From Arsukibacterium tuosuense (lineage in GTDB: Bacteria > Pseudomonadota > Gammaproteobacteria > Enterobacterales > Alteromonadaceae), in assembly GCF_900215315.1 (NCBI RefSeq), contig NZ_OBEB01000001.1, positions 248,001 to 312,000 on the forward strand: a stretch of 64,000 bases of DNA. Reading direction: 5' to 3'. Positions 55,022 through 64,000 of the stretch are shown piece by piece (positions within the stretch are counted from its first letter, which is position 1; each line of letters starts with the position of its first letter). The position numbers were made by a program, and so were the translations under genes. Below the pieces are notes generated by a model that was not told the origin of the DNA, searched no databases, and worked only from the letters and a program-made list of their open reading frames with translations.

Positions 55022-56116
55022 CTACTTAGTCTGCGGTATCCCCGCCAGACGAAAATAACTGTTTCGGGTATTACTATCGTCAATCAACTCCTGCAACAGC
55101 TCCGGTAAAGTGAGATCACTCCAGCGGATCACCTGCTCAAGCGCATACGACATTGGCGAATGAGGTTCGGTCTTACGAAAAAACTCGACAGCATGCTGCA
55201 ATGAGCGAATAACCTGCTGTCTGGACTGCAACTGCTCATCGACACTAGCGGGATTAAGATTGGCAGTAGTACCTTCAGCACTGGCTTCTGCCGGGCTGTC
55301 GTCCGCTACTTTCAGCTTGTCTGCCGCCAGATACGTCACAGCATCAAGGCATTTTTGCATGGCTTTGCTAATAGCGGTTGTTGGCTGGGGCTCACCGGCC
55401 ATCGCCGCGTCCATGGCATCAGACAGTAATTTAAATTCAGCAATCGCTGACTGAATATCACTGCAAAGCTGCTGATAAAATCCTGCCGGTGTTTCCTGCA
55501 CCGCTTGTTGAATTTGTTCCAGACTGGCAATACCGGCATCAGCCCGTTGCTTCTGCTTTGTCTCATCTTTTCTGGATAACTCCGCTGCCCTGACATATTG
55601 CCAGCAGGCAAAACAACCCACGGAGGTCACTTCGGTCAGCGGAATACTGAGGATTGGGGTAATAAGCGCGCCGTCGCCTTCATAGCCGTTCAGGCCAATT
55701 AGCGGTGCAATCCGTGCTTCCATGCCTTCATCATCTGGCAAGGGGTAGAGATCCGGCCAGAAATGCTCAATCAACAACCGGGTCGCTTTGAATCCGGCTG
55801 CCAAACCAGCGAAGCCTTCAGTCCGGCACCAGGCTTCAATCAGCCAGGCGGCATACTCAAGATCTTTACTTTGGTTTGTCAGAATAGCTGGCAGGGCCTG
55901 AGCCAGCGGGCGCCAGTCCAGCACCAGTGATTGAAAATCATCATCTTCAAATAGCATAGCCCGCTCGTTGGCACGAGCCTGACTTCGTACGTCTTTTAAG
56001 CTGTAATACTGCGAGGTAGGTGAAATATCGCTACGTGGATCGATACCCGCCACTGCTTGCGCCGCCACGGGTTTAGTTAACAACTCGAAATCTATTAATT
56101 CACTGCGATCCATCAC
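55022..56116 (-). CDS. tssA: T6SS assembly protein TssA
   Basis: A 364-residue protein with an N-terminal ImpA_N domain: LTKPVAAQAVAGIDPRSDIS, YYSLKDVRSQARANERAM, LDWRPLAQALPAIL, and FWPDLYPLPDDEGMEARIAPL (about 119-139). The C-terminus has QQVIRSLQHAVEFFRKTEPHSP and YALEQVIRWSDLTLPELL. TssA primes or caps the growing tube and sheath. Start could be either of two adjacent ATGs (56116 or 56113). A candidate promoter lies in the 75-base gap upstream. Confidence 0.93.
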   Translation of the reverse strand: MMDRSELIDFELLTKPVAAQAVAGIDPRSDISPTSQYYSLKDVRSQARANERAMLFEDDDFQSLVLDWRPLAQALPAILTNQSKDLEYAAWLIEAWCRTEGFAGLAAGFKATRLLIEHFWPDLYPLPDDEGMEARIAPLIGLNGYEGDGALITPILSIPLTEVTSVGCFACWQYVRAAELSRKDETKQKQRADAGIASLEQIQQAVQETPAGFYQQLCSDIQSAIAEFKLLSDAMDAAMAGEPQPTTAISKAMQKCLDAVTYLAADKLKVADDSPAEASAEGTTANLNPASVDEQLQSRQQVIRSLQHAVEFFRKTEPHSPMSYALEQVIRWSDLTLPELLQELIDDSNTRNSYFRLAGIPQTK

Positions 56117-56154
56117 AATTAACCATTAAATCTACTAACAGCAAAATATGTTAC

Positions 56155-56184
56155 TTTATAGTTCACCAAATAACAACAATGCAA
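56155..56184 (-). promoter_or_regulatory. Candidate promoter for tssA-tssH
   Basis: TTGCAT (56184-56179), 18 bases, TATAAA (56160-56155) on the minus strand, 38 bases before the tssA ATG, in a short AT-rich gap after pppA. Confidence 0.4.
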
Positions 56185-56191
56185 ACTATAT

Positions 56192-56962
56192 TTATACATT
56201 TTTCAAGTTTAACGGTATGGTTTTATCATTTAAATTAACATTACTTATACTTTGCAACTTAACCAGGATACTGGTGACATTGTCTTTTGCGCCCGCTACC
56301 AACGTAGAATGCAACAAAGCTTTGCTGGCATCAGCAATATCATCATGTTGTAAATACTGATGAATTTCATGATCTGGCAGCTCTTTTGTTAAACCATCAG
56401 TGCACAGCAAAAACAAATCACCTGGTAGACATTCATCTGCGCAGACAGCGACCTCCAGCTCGGTATCCACCCCCACCGCCCGGGTAATAACGTTAGCCAG
56501 TTCGTGGCTTTCTGCCTCACTTGCTGCCAGTAAGCCCTGAGCGACCATTTCATTTACCTGGCTGTGATCATGACTTAGCTGCTGGAGTGTATTATTACGA
56601 AGTAAATAGCAGCGACTGTCACCAGCCCACAATAAATGGTAGCGGTCCTGCTGAATAAACAGGACTACCACCGTCGAGCCCGCCATCGAACCAAGTAACT
56701 GCTGCTGACTGTATTGCACCAGCGCCTTATTGGCATTTTGCAGCGCCTGACTTAACATGGCCGGACTTAGTGCCTTGCCGGCACTGTCCACCAGAGTTTT
56801 TAACATATCCATAACCATCTGGCTGGCGACATCACCAGCAGCATGCCCCCCCATGCCATCAGCCACTGCCCAAACTCCGGCCTCGGGTAGCGCCAGGCAG
56901 GCGTCTTCGTTAAGTTTTCTTACCAGGCCTTTATGGCTTTGCGCATGAAATGCAATTTGCAT
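56192..56962 (-). CDS. pppA: T6SS PP2C-type phosphatase PppA
   Basis: A 256-residue PP2C serine/threonine phosphatase. I use ATG 56962 (MQIAFHAQSHKGLVRKLNED), since the longer in-frame start at 57046 lies well inside tagF. Metal and catalytic motifs are RKLNEDACLAL, VADGMGGHAAGDVAS (about 34-48), WAGDSRCYLLR, LFLLCTDGLTKEL and AGAKDNVTSILVKL. PppA reverses PpkA phosphorylation of the FHA protein and so restrains T6SS assembly. The ppkA and fha genes are not in the window. It begins 19 bases after tagF. Confidence 0.93.
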   Translation of the reverse strand: MQIAFHAQSHKGLVRKLNEDACLALPEAGVWAVADGMGGHAAGDVASQMVMDMLKTLVDSAGKALSPAMLSQALQNANKALVQYSQQQLLGSMAGSTVVVLFIQQDRYHLLWAGDSRCYLLRNNTLQQLSHDHSQVNEMVAQGLLAASEAESHELANVITRAVGVDTELEVAVCADECLPGDLFLLCTDGLTKELPDHEIHQYLQHDDIADASKALLHSTLVAGAKDNVTSILVKLQSISNVNLNDKTIPLNLKNV

Positions 56963-56981
56963 AGAACTGAAACCGTCCGGA

Positions 56982-57710
56982 TTAATATTGAATATGTTTT
57001 TGCTGCCAGTTCCAGCGGGACCAGTCGCCATCGAGCATAGCTGCATACTGGCTTACCTGCGGTAACCCAGATGTCACCAGCAAGCAGGGCGCGATGTGCT
57101 CAGACCCTGAGGTCCACCAGAGGCAATACCGGGGAAATTGTTGCAGATAACTTTGGTGTAACAGCGCCAGGCTATCCAATTGCTGATTTGCACTTATGGT
57201 CCAGGCCTGACGAATCGCTTCGTTGTTACTCTGGCTGACCGCAAGCCGTTTTGCCTCAGGCCAGGCTATTGGCAGCGTGTCCAGTTCTGACAACCAGTGC
57301 TGCAAATTAAAGCCTTCATCTAATGTGGCCAGAGCCTGCTGCTCCAGGCTGTCACACCAGTCACTTTCCTGCCATGCCTGCACCGGTGTCACTGCCAGTT
57401 CAGCGGCCAGGGTAAAGGGATAATGACGGCCAACCTGGTCAACGGAAGGCATCAGGGTACCTGCCATCGCCTGATCGCTGCACACCCCGGGTGATAACGC
57501 AAAATGCCATATCGGGCTGGTTAAATAGGTTTCCAGCCAGGCTGCACCCAGTTGCTCACGGCTAACCGCCAGCACGGCTTGCAACCATTCATTCCAGCTA
57601 TCAACAAATGCCACCTCCAGGCTCTGGGCCAGAAAGTCCCCCTGGCTGGCAACCTTGCCACAGATCCCAAGCTGCACCGCCGCGCTTTTTACTACAGACT
57701 GGCCGGACAT
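56982..57710 (-). CDS. tagF: T6SS-associated protein TagF
   Basis: A 242-residue TagF/ImpM. LGICGKVASQGDFLAQSLEV (about 14-33), FVDSWNEWLQAVLAVSRE, SPIWHFALSPGVCSDQAMAG and LMPSVDQVGRHYPFTLAAEL are diagnostic. In Pseudomonas TagF represses T6SS independently of the threonine-phosphorylation route by acting on Fha. It overlaps tssM by 19 bases. Confidence 0.94.
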   Translation of the reverse strand: MSGQSVVKSAAVQLGICGKVASQGDFLAQSLEVAFVDSWNEWLQAVLAVSREQLGAAWLETYLTSPIWHFALSPGVCSDQAMAGTLMPSVDQVGRHYPFTLAAELAVTPVQAWQESDWCDSLEQQALATLDEGFNLQHWLSELDTLPIAWPEAKRLAVSQSNNEAIRQAWTISANQQLDSLALLHQSYLQQFPRYCLWWTSGSEHIAPCLLVTSGLPQVSQYAAMLDGDWSRWNWQQKHIQY

Positions 57711-60700
57711 GAAAAGGCCTCCAGCTCGTTGCTCCAGAACGGGGTGTTTACCGTATCGGGTACTAATTCCAGCCGTGCTTTATTGCCCTGTACCGCCAGA
57801 TGCAGCACTTTGTCGGTGCGGGTTTGTGGCCGCTCCCGGGTCAGTTCGTCCAGTAAGCGAAACCAGGACCACTCCCCTTCATAGCTGGCATTGGCAGACA
57901 AACCTGCATTTGCCGGGGTAAACACCAATCGGGTTTGCAGCTTATTGCGATCTCCCGGCCAGTAGAACTGGCTGGAACGGGTTGGGCCATGCCGGTATGA
58001 CAGTTCCTGACCGTCTATATCGAGCATCAGATGGGTAATGTGCCGGTCCAGGAATAGTGGTTTTAAGCTAAAGCCTACTTTTAACTTCTGACTGCCCTCT
58101 TCAAAGAAGGTGCTGCGAATACGCTGGGCTCGCTGGAAGGTTTTCAGCACACCGGCATCCAGGCCAATATCTTTTTTAAAGGTCCAGTTGGTGCGGCTGG
58201 TATTCACAAAGGGGCTTAAGTAGTCTTTGAAAAAGGCGTCCAGTGTGCCGCCATAACCAAAGAACCGCTCAAAATCCCGTAGTTTAATATCCTCGTTGGC
58301 CCGCCGGTCTAACGGATAGCGCCCGGCAATCGCACCGCGGTATTCAGCTAATACTTTACCTTGCCAGGCTTCATTTATATGCTGGCGGCTGCCACTGGCA
58401 AATAGCTGCGCGGTGTCGCTGGAAATATTACCCAGCCAGGTACTGAACGGTGCCGGCACTTCACTGCGTAACCGGCGCAGCGCGACATTCAGTTCATTAC
58501 CTTCCTGTGAGTTCAGCTGGTTGGCATAAGCTTGCCGTGCCCTGCCACCCGGCACATATAACCGCTCCAGATACTCATAGTAGCGCCGTGTGGTCTGGCC
58601 AATCTGCTCCAGTTGGGTCGGTTCAATTGCCAGCAGCGCCGAAAATGCGGCCTCCACTTCCTTGCCGGGTAAGCTGCGGCTGACATCTGGCATCTCATCC
58701 GGCAGCACCCGGTTTAACCTGGTGGTTTGGCTGGAAAACTGGGTTTTTGCCACTTTGCCGGCAACATCGGCTGCCATATCCAGTTCAGCAGACTCGGGTA
58801 ACTGGGTTAACCTCAGGTTCTGTTGTGCGGCTTTAATAATATTCTGAATCGGTTGCTCAGGCCCTGCCAGGATCTTGGTCTGGGCCAGGCCCTGCTCTAC
58901 ATTTGTAATAGGCTGCAGTTCGATGTCATTTAACAACTCTTGCCATAAGTAGACATAGTCCCGCATATAGCGCATGGTTACCTGAGCAGACAAATCAGGG
59001 GTGCTTTGCTCGCTGTTGCCTTCCATGTCATCACCATACACCCAGCTGTCAGCCATTAACTGGCGAATGATCCGACGCTTTTCAATATTAAACACGCCAT
59101 GAAAACCCTGATAGGTATATAAACCCGGGATCCCCTGACGCAATGGTTTACCGCTGCGTCTGCTGAATAAGGTGACACTGTCAGTCGCCAGTACATCAGA
59201 CAACCGAAAATCAGGTATATGACTCTCCATCAGTTCAGTGCGGATCCGCTGATAAGCACGTTCGGCCAGCGGCACTGTCATCAATAAGTCGCGGGTAGCA
59301 GCCACCACCTTTTCATCATAACTGGCGCCCTGAATACCGGCCTGCAACAGGGCATCCAGGTGGCTTTGCAGTGACATTCTAAGCGGCTGATTAATCTCGG
59401 CTGGTAACATACGTTCGGTGTACTGAGCAAACCATGCCTGCACCTGCTCTGATTCAAACTGCGCCGGCTGGAAAATCATCAGGTACGTTTTTAACGTTTC
59501 ATATAAGTAATCACGATGCTCGGCATGCTGCTGCATTTCCGTAATTAAACTTTGCAGTATAAACGGCACAAAATCGGCATACAGTGCACGCTGATAAGCA
59601 GTTTTAGCAGATTGCCCCAGCTTATCACCCTGATAAAGTCCGAGGTTTTTCGGGCCATCAGCAGGTAGTAATCCGGCATAGCCTGCTGGCATATCCCGCA
59701 ACACATTGAGTTGTTCGTTCAGCTGCAGCATTGATTGCTGAGCTTGTTCTTGCTCAAGGCTCTGGTAGTGCTGCAACGAAACTGCAACCTCATCTACCAG
59801 CTGCCGGTTCCAGTTGTAACTGGACGTCCAGGCACTGAGTAACCAGACCGACGCTACTGCCGCAGCGGCCAGGGTACCGTGCCTGATCCAGCGATGTTTA
59901 GTTTTATGCTGCAGATTAACCGATGCCAGTTCACGCTCAGGTATAACAATTTGCTCAAAAAATCGTTTCAGGAAGAAACTTTTACCTTCTCCGGTATGAC
60001 GGCGCAGCGGCGGTTCAGCCAGGCCAAAATTGCCACCAAGCTGGGCCACTACCCGATCTATCGGCTGGCCTTGCTGGGTGGCGCTGGCAATATAGACCCC
60101 GCGCAACATAGTCGCTTTCTCGAACGGATTTGGCGCAAAGATTTCTTTTAAGAAATCATCTGCCGCGCTTTGAATTAACCTCAGCTGGCGGGGGAATTCA
60201 TAGATTGCTGCCCGGCTCTGTTGCTCGCGTTCAGTTTGCAGCCGGCTATATAATCGTTGATGCAGCCGGTTAATAATCGCGTGAAACTCTTTATTAAACT
60301 GGGCAACGACACCTTTTTCTTCATTTTCTGCTGTCAGCGCAAAGGTGGTTCCCCACACCTGTTCCCGGTCCTCTGGTGCTAAATCATCAAAGAACTCGGA
60401 GAAACCGGCAATTAAATCGGCTTTGGTGAACATCACATAAACCGGAAAACTCATGCCAAGCTGGTTCTGTAACTCCTGCACCCGTTGCTTTATCGCTCTG
60501 GCGTGTAAGTTACGCTCAGTCCGGGTTTGATTCAGTAAGTCAGCCAGGCTGACAAATACAATCACCCCGTTTATTGGCCGGCGTGGCCGGTGCTTTCGTA
60601 ACAACCCCAGAAAGCCCTGCCAGGCGGTGGCATCCTGCTGGGCGTGGCTGTCCTGTGTGGTATATCGCCCTGCAGTATCGATTAATACCGCCTGATCAGT

Positions 60701-61237
60701 AAACCACCAGTCACACTGCCGGGTACCACCAATGCCTTCTATGGCGTCGACACCCATCTGTTCTTTTAATGGAAACTCCAGCCCGGACTGTTGCAAGGCG
60801 GTGGTTTTGCCGGAGCCCGGCGGACCAATCAGCATATACCAGGGCAGCTGGTATATGTCGCGCGCTTTGCTAAAACGGGCATGCTTTAAAATATCCAGCG
60901 CTTTTTGCATCCGGCTGCGCAGTATTTCAATATCCCGTTTGGCCATGGCATCCTGCTGCTGATGTTCATCGCCATTGAGTAAGGTATCTACTGCCTGTTT
61001 GTTTGAGCGGTCTTCCCGCATACCACGAATGTAATGGCTGGCCCCCCAAATTAATGCAATCACTAGTAAGGTCACCAACCTGGCAGTACTGCTGGCAAGC
61101 GGTTCCACGCCGGCAATAGCCACTAACGGGCCACCAAACCAGATCAACAGTGCCAGCGCAGTTAGTCCCAGCAAGGTAATAACCCAACCGGCGGTCAGAA
61201 CACGACGTAATGATTGAAAAAATCCTTTAATTTTCAT
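57692..61237 (-). CDS. tssM: T6SS membrane-complex protein TssM (IcmF)
   Basis: An 1181-residue inner-membrane protein. Two N-terminal spans (about 17-40 and 52-70), a cytosolic NTPase-like domain with Walker A GPPGSGKTTAL (138-148) and a VLIDTAGRYTTQ Walker B region, a third span near 450 (LAAAAVASVWLLSAW), then a large periplasmic domain ending in the IcmF C-terminal beta region (EGEWSWFRLLDE and TVNTPFWSNELEAFSCP). It links TssL to the outer-membrane lipoprotein TssJ. Confidence 0.96.
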   Translation of the reverse strand: MKIKGFFQSLRRVLTAGWVITLLGLTALALLIWFGGPLVAIAGVEPLASSTARLVTLLVIALIWGASHYIRGMREDRSNKQAVDTLLNGDEHQQQDAMAKRDIEILRSRMQKALDILKHARFSKARDIYQLPWYMLIGPPGSGKTTALQQSGLEFPLKEQMGVDAIEGIGGTRQCDWWFTDQAVLIDTAGRYTTQDSHAQQDATAWQGFLGLLRKHRPRRPINGVIVFVSLADLLNQTRTERNLHARAIKQRVQELQNQLGMSFPVYVMFTKADLIAGFSEFFDDLAPEDREQVWGTTFALTAENEEKGVVAQFNKEFHAIINRLHQRLYSRLQTEREQQSRAAIYEFPRQLRLIQSAADDFLKEIFAPNPFEKATMLRGVYIASATQQGQPIDRVVAQLGGNFGLAEPPLRRHTGEGKSFFLKRFFEQIVIPERELASVNLQHKTKHRWIRHGTLAAAAVASVWLLSAWTSSYNWNRQLVDEVAVSLQHYQSLEQEQAQQSMLQLNEQLNVLRDMPAGYAGLLPADGPKNLGLYQGDKLGQSAKTAYQRALYADFVPFILQSLITEMQQHAEHRDYLYETLKTYLMIFQPAQFESEQVQAWFAQYTERMLPAEINQPLRMSLQSHLDALLQAGIQGASYDEKVVAATRDLLMTVPLAERAYQRIRTELMESHIPDFRLSDVLATDSVTLFSRRSGKPLRQGIPGLYTYQGFHGVFNIEKRRIIRQLMADSWVYGDDMEGNSEQSTPDLSAQVTMRYMRDYVYLWQELLNDIELQPITNVEQGLAQTKILAGPEQPIQNIIKAAQQNLRLTQLPESAELDMAADVAGKVAKTQFSSQTTRLNRVLPDEMPDVSRSLPGKEVEAAFSALLAIEPTQLEQIGQTTRRYYEYLERLYVPGGRARQAYANQLNSQEGNELNVALRRLRSEVPAPFSTWLGNISSDTAQLFASGSRQHINEAWQGKVLAEYRGAIAGRYPLDRRANEDIKLRDFERFFGYGGTLDAFFKDYLSPFVNTSRTNWTFKKDIGLDAGVLKTFQRAQRIRSTFFEEGSQKLKVGFSLKPLFLDRHITHLMLDIDGQELSYRHGPTRSSQFYWPGDRNKLQTRLVFTPANAGLSANASYEGEWSWFRLLDELTRERPQTRTDKVLHLAVQGNKARLELVPDTVNTPFWSNELEAFSCPASL

Positions 61238-61258
61238 AAATCTAATCCTTGCACCACG

Positions 61259-62590
61259 TTATTGCTCTAACAAGTCTATTTCAACACGCCGGTTCAGGGC
61301 CCGGTTCTCAGCGGAATCGTTTGGCGCTATCGGATCGGCCTCACCTCGTCCTTCCGGCCACAACCGACCATGCAGCTGACCACCGCTTGCCAGCGTATCA
61401 GCCATGGCATTGGCTCTGGCCAGCGACAAGTGCCAGTTCGACGGGTATTTGCTGGTAAAAATTGGCAAGTCATCAGTGAAGCCGGTAATCAGAATACGGC
61501 CATCAGTTCCTTCCAGCGCGCGGGCAATTTTGCTGATAACCGGCTGAAAGCTTTCATTTATTGCTACACCACCCGGTGTGAATAAATGATGTAAACCAAC
61601 CCGGATCCGTACCCGGTCTGGCAGCTCAATAACCTGCAACATGTCGCGGCGAATTTCGGTTTGCAACAGTTGCTGTAAGCGGACCGCTTGCTGATGAATT
61701 TGGCCACTCTGACCTGATACCGTGTCGGGTTGCCAGCTCACCAGTGCGTTCAAGTCGCGGTGTACCTGATCAGAGTAATTATTAACCTGGTAATTAAGAT
61801 ACATATAAACGCCAAGCAGCAATGCTGCTACCACTGAACACAACACCCATAGCGGCAGTTTGGTCTCCAGTGCCCCCGACTGCACCACATCACTTTGCCA
61901 TTTTGGAGACAATTCCCGCGCAGGTTCACCTCGTTGGCTACGAATGGACTTATAAGCCCGGTCTTTAATAAGCTCCAGCTTTTCGAAACCGCGATCTTCA
62001 ACCCGCATTTTGCCAACAAAACCAAAAGACAAACATAAGTACTGCAACTCCAGCAGCATCAGGTTATGGCCACTGTGGTTAATCGCGTTTTCCAGCAGGG
62101 TAAAAAAGTATTCACCACCAAAGGTTTCATTGTGAAAGGTAGACAACAGACTCTCAGTCGCCCAGTCACTGTTCCCCCCCCAGCTGGTATTCAGTACAAT
62201 TTCATCAATAAAACAGCACAAGGTATAGCGGGCCTGCTCAATAACCTCAGCTGCTATGCCTTTGCTACGCAAGCGTTGTTCATACTGGGTAATCAGATTA
62301 ACGCACTGTTTTTTCAAGCCATTTACATCAGTGTGACTGGCAGTACTGCGAATTGGCGCCACCAGCGAAAACAACACCGCAGCTTCGTCTACTAACACGT
62401 TATCACTGACAGATAACGTTTGCGGCCCCTGCCCCGCAGCAATACTGCGATTACCGGTGGCAATCCGGGTTTTATCATGGTCTACACTGGCGCTGCCCGG
62501 GGCGGCAGGTTGCACAGGTATGGCGGGGCTGACCTCAGGCCGGCTGCTGCGACCACCTGGCCGGGGTTTCATAATGGTTTGATCAGACAT
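61259..62590 (-). CDS. tssL: T6SS membrane-complex protein TssL with OmpA domain
   Basis: A 443-residue extended TssL. A Pro-rich leader (1-75) precedes the DotU/IcmH domain (about 76-240) with CCFIDEIVLNTSWGG and GGEYFFTLLENAINH. One membrane span (LWVLCSVVAALLLGVYMYLNY, about 245-265) is followed by a periplasmic OmpA/MotB-type domain with ILITGFTDDLPIFTSKYPSN, LSLARANAMADTL and NRALNRRVEIDLLEQ, predicted to bind peptidoglycan. It anchors the trans-envelope complex. Confidence 0.95.
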   Translation of the reverse strand: MSDQTIMKPRPGGRSSRPEVSPAIPVQPAAPGSASVDHDKTRIATGNRSIAAGQGPQTLSVSDNVLVDEAAVLFSLVAPIRSTASHTDVNGLKKQCVNLITQYEQRLRSKGIAAEVIEQARYTLCCFIDEIVLNTSWGGNSDWATESLLSTFHNETFGGEYFFTLLENAINHSGHNLMLLELQYLCLSFGFVGKMRVEDRGFEKLELIKDRAYKSIRSQRGEPARELSPKWQSDVVQSGALETKLPLWVLCSVVAALLLGVYMYLNYQVNNYSDQVHRDLNALVSWQPDTVSGQSGQIHQQAVRLQQLLQTEIRRDMLQVIELPDRVRIRVGLHHLFTPGGVAINESFQPVISKIARALEGTDGRILITGFTDDLPIFTSKYPSNWHLSLARANAMADTLASGGQLHGRLWPEGRGEADPIAPNDSAENRALNRRVEIDLLEQ

Positions 62591-62609
62591 TGCCTTCTAT
62601 CCCTGTTAA

Positions 62610-63938
62610 TCAGGCTTTAATCGCCCAGAGTTCCAGCTTTAATCCGGGATAGTTACCCGATAAATGTAAAGCAAGGGCGCCGCTGTTCGCCAGCCGCTGC
62701 CAGTAAATGCTGCTTTTATCCAGCTGGAAATAGTGGTAACCGGCGTGATATGGCACTTGCCTTGGCGCGACCGGCAAACCGGTCACCGCTATGCCGGGTA
62801 ACTGGTTGTTCACCAATTCACGGATATGCTCAACCGGGCCGATTTTCAGTCTGGCAGGTAAATGTTTGCGAATATCTTCCGCGGGCAAATCAGCACTGAC
62901 CGCCAATACAAACTGGGCGTATTCCAACAGGGTTTTATCGGTCAGTGGTGATACCAGAATGCCAAACTTTGCTTGCTCCAGTGGCAGTGCCTGGGCAGTT
63001 TGCTCCAACACCACACTCAGTGTCTGGTTCATAATGACCGCCAGGTTACCAAAAACCATGGTCAGGTCGTCATGAATATAAGCCGGGAATTCAGGCGGCC
63101 TTTTCTCCTTGCTGGTAAAGGTTGCCAGCTCTCCCAGCATGCTTACCATCAATTGATAAAAGCTCAGTGGATTACTGCCATCAACTTGTTGCCAGTGTTT
63201 TAACAGCGGCTCATAACGATTAAGCACCTGCAACATCAGAAAGTCGGCAATAGAGCTGCTGGTTCCCTGGCCTTTGCTTATCCGGCCGCTTAATGCCTGC
63301 GCCCGCTGATTGAGCATACCTAAAGACTCGTTAATCAGTGCTTTTAAGGTTGGATTTCGTTGCACATTAAGCACAGGCGGAATGAACTTATCATCCAGTT
63401 TAACTTCGCCCTGATCCGTCACTTCTTTTACTCTGGCGATGGCAAAACCAACAAAGCCACTTCGGTCATCACTCTCCAGCTTTAATATCAACCGCAGCCT
63501 GGCTAATTGCAGCGTCTCAACCGTAGCTTCAGCTAAACTGGTATCAGTAAGGTTGTGATCTGCAAACTGAAAACGGGTTATCTGGTTGCTTTGCTGCTCT
63601 GCAATATTAAGACCATTGACCTTATCCACGGCCAGACACAAAAATACCTGCTGGTCGCGACAGCCCTTGGCAATGCTAAGGGGCGCAGGTAAGGGTTCAA
63701 CCTCTGGTAACTCAAGCAAGGTACCGTCAGGTAAAATACCGCGCAGGCTGGTTAAACCAAACTGACTGAACTTTAAACAATGACTGTCCAGTTGGTAGTC
63801 ATAGACGCCCCAGCAAAATGACGCCAGCTGCGACACCCTGCTTTGCTGACTGTACTGCAAATGACGCTCTTGTTGCTGAAAGTGTTGCGGCCGTAAAAAC
63901 ATGCCCTCTGACCAGGCAACTTTACTGAATTCACTCAT
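62610..63938 (-). CDS. tssK: T6SS baseplate-membrane connector TssK
   Basis: A 442-residue TssK. KVAWSEGMFLRPQHFQQQERHL near the N-terminus is diagnostic, then LASFCWGVYDYQLD, DRSGFVGFAIARVKEV and KFIPPVLNVQRNPTL, and a C-terminal head with LPGIAVTGLPVAPRQVPYHAGYHYF-type sequence (shown in part as PVAPRQVPYHAGYHYFQLDK). TssK trimers link the baseplate wedge to TssL and TssM. Its ATG overlaps the upstream stop as TAATG. Confidence 0.95.
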   Translation of the reverse strand: MSEFSKVAWSEGMFLRPQHFQQQERHLQYSQQSRVSQLASFCWGVYDYQLDSHCLKFSQFGLTSLRGILPDGTLLELPEVEPLPAPLSIAKGCRDQQVFLCLAVDKVNGLNIAEQQSNQITRFQFADHNLTDTSLAEATVETLQLARLRLILKLESDDRSGFVGFAIARVKEVTDQGEVKLDDKFIPPVLNVQRNPTLKALINESLGMLNQRAQALSGRISKGQGTSSSIADFLMLQVLNRYEPLLKHWQQVDGSNPLSFYQLMVSMLGELATFTSKEKRPPEFPAYIHDDLTMVFGNLAVIMNQTLSVVLEQTAQALPLEQAKFGILVSPLTDKTLLEYAQFVLAVSADLPAEDIRKHLPARLKIGPVEHIRELVNNQLPGIAVTGLPVAPRQVPYHAGYHYFQLDKSSIYWQRLANSGALALHLSGNYPGLKLELWAIKA

Positions 63939-64000
63939 TAGCTTATTACTCCGAGCAAACTGCCGCTGTTAGCGGACTGGCCGCTCCAAATCGTGTTCAC
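63938..64000 (-). CDS. 3' end of an upstream T6SS gene (possibly tssJ or fha)
   Basis: One minus-strand frame is open from the right edge to a TAA at 63940-63938, giving the last 20 residues (ending SANSGSLLGVIS). The stop shares one base with the tssK ATG, so the genes are coupled. The other two frames are closed. tssJ or an FHA-domain gene commonly precedes tssK, but the fragment is too short to identify. Confidence 0.5.
   Translation of the reverse strand: MNTIWSGQSANSGSLLGVIS

Overview
The window comes from a gammaproteobacterium, most likely in Alteromonadales near Rheinheimera, Alishewanella or Arsukibacterium. This is inferred from gene order (fnr-uspE-ttcA, gapA-yeaD, alaA beside an alanine symporter), protein flavour and a HexR-type operator; no 16S or other marker gene is present. 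The chromosome-like backbone is densely coded and of moderate GC. No tRNA, rRNA or CRISPR array was seen.

Layout. 1-1000: 5' part of a UMF1-type MFS transporter and a small DUF4160/DUF2442 gene pair. 1020-12600: carbon metabolism. On the minus strand, malQ-glgB-glgX is followed by gnd and purT. Divergent from malQ are gapA and yeaD on the plus strand. A full match to the HexR consensus lies upstream of gapA. 12610-23600: two small minus-strand genes, then a microaerobic respiration block on plus: ccoNOQP, fixH/ccoH, the copper ATPase ccoI, ccoS, a TauE/UreH-like membrane protein, fnr, uspE and ttcA. 23600-32400: housekeeping and accessory genes: a Bax-like glucosaminidase, alaA plus an AGCS symporter, SOS-controlled yebG, dgt, a patatin-like lipase, a lipoprotein cyanophycinase and a MAPEG protein.

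32400-35040 is a degraded, partly AT-rich island. It holds a truncated HELRH-type remnant cut at three 22-bp tandem repeats, a REP-associated (Y1) transposase, small orphan genes, and an ORF broken by an in-frame stop.

35040-64000 is a type VI secretion locus transcribed leftward. It opens at the right edge with an unidentified 3' end, then tssK-tssL-tssM-tagF-pppA, then (own candidate promoter) tssA-tssB-tssC-impD-tagJ-tssE-tssF-tssG-tssH. After a terminator-like hairpin comes hcp, then a perfect 12-bp hairpin, then an effector operon: vgrG-PAAR-TIGR02270-thiolase-like-rhs-putative immunity gene. The Rhs tip carries a JAB/DUF4329-like metallopeptidase signature. The thiolase-like protein has lost the catalytic Cys and His expected of ketoacyl synthases and is the least understood conserved part of the locus. 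PppA and TagF imply threonine-phosphorylation control, with the kinase and FHA partners probably beyond the right edge.
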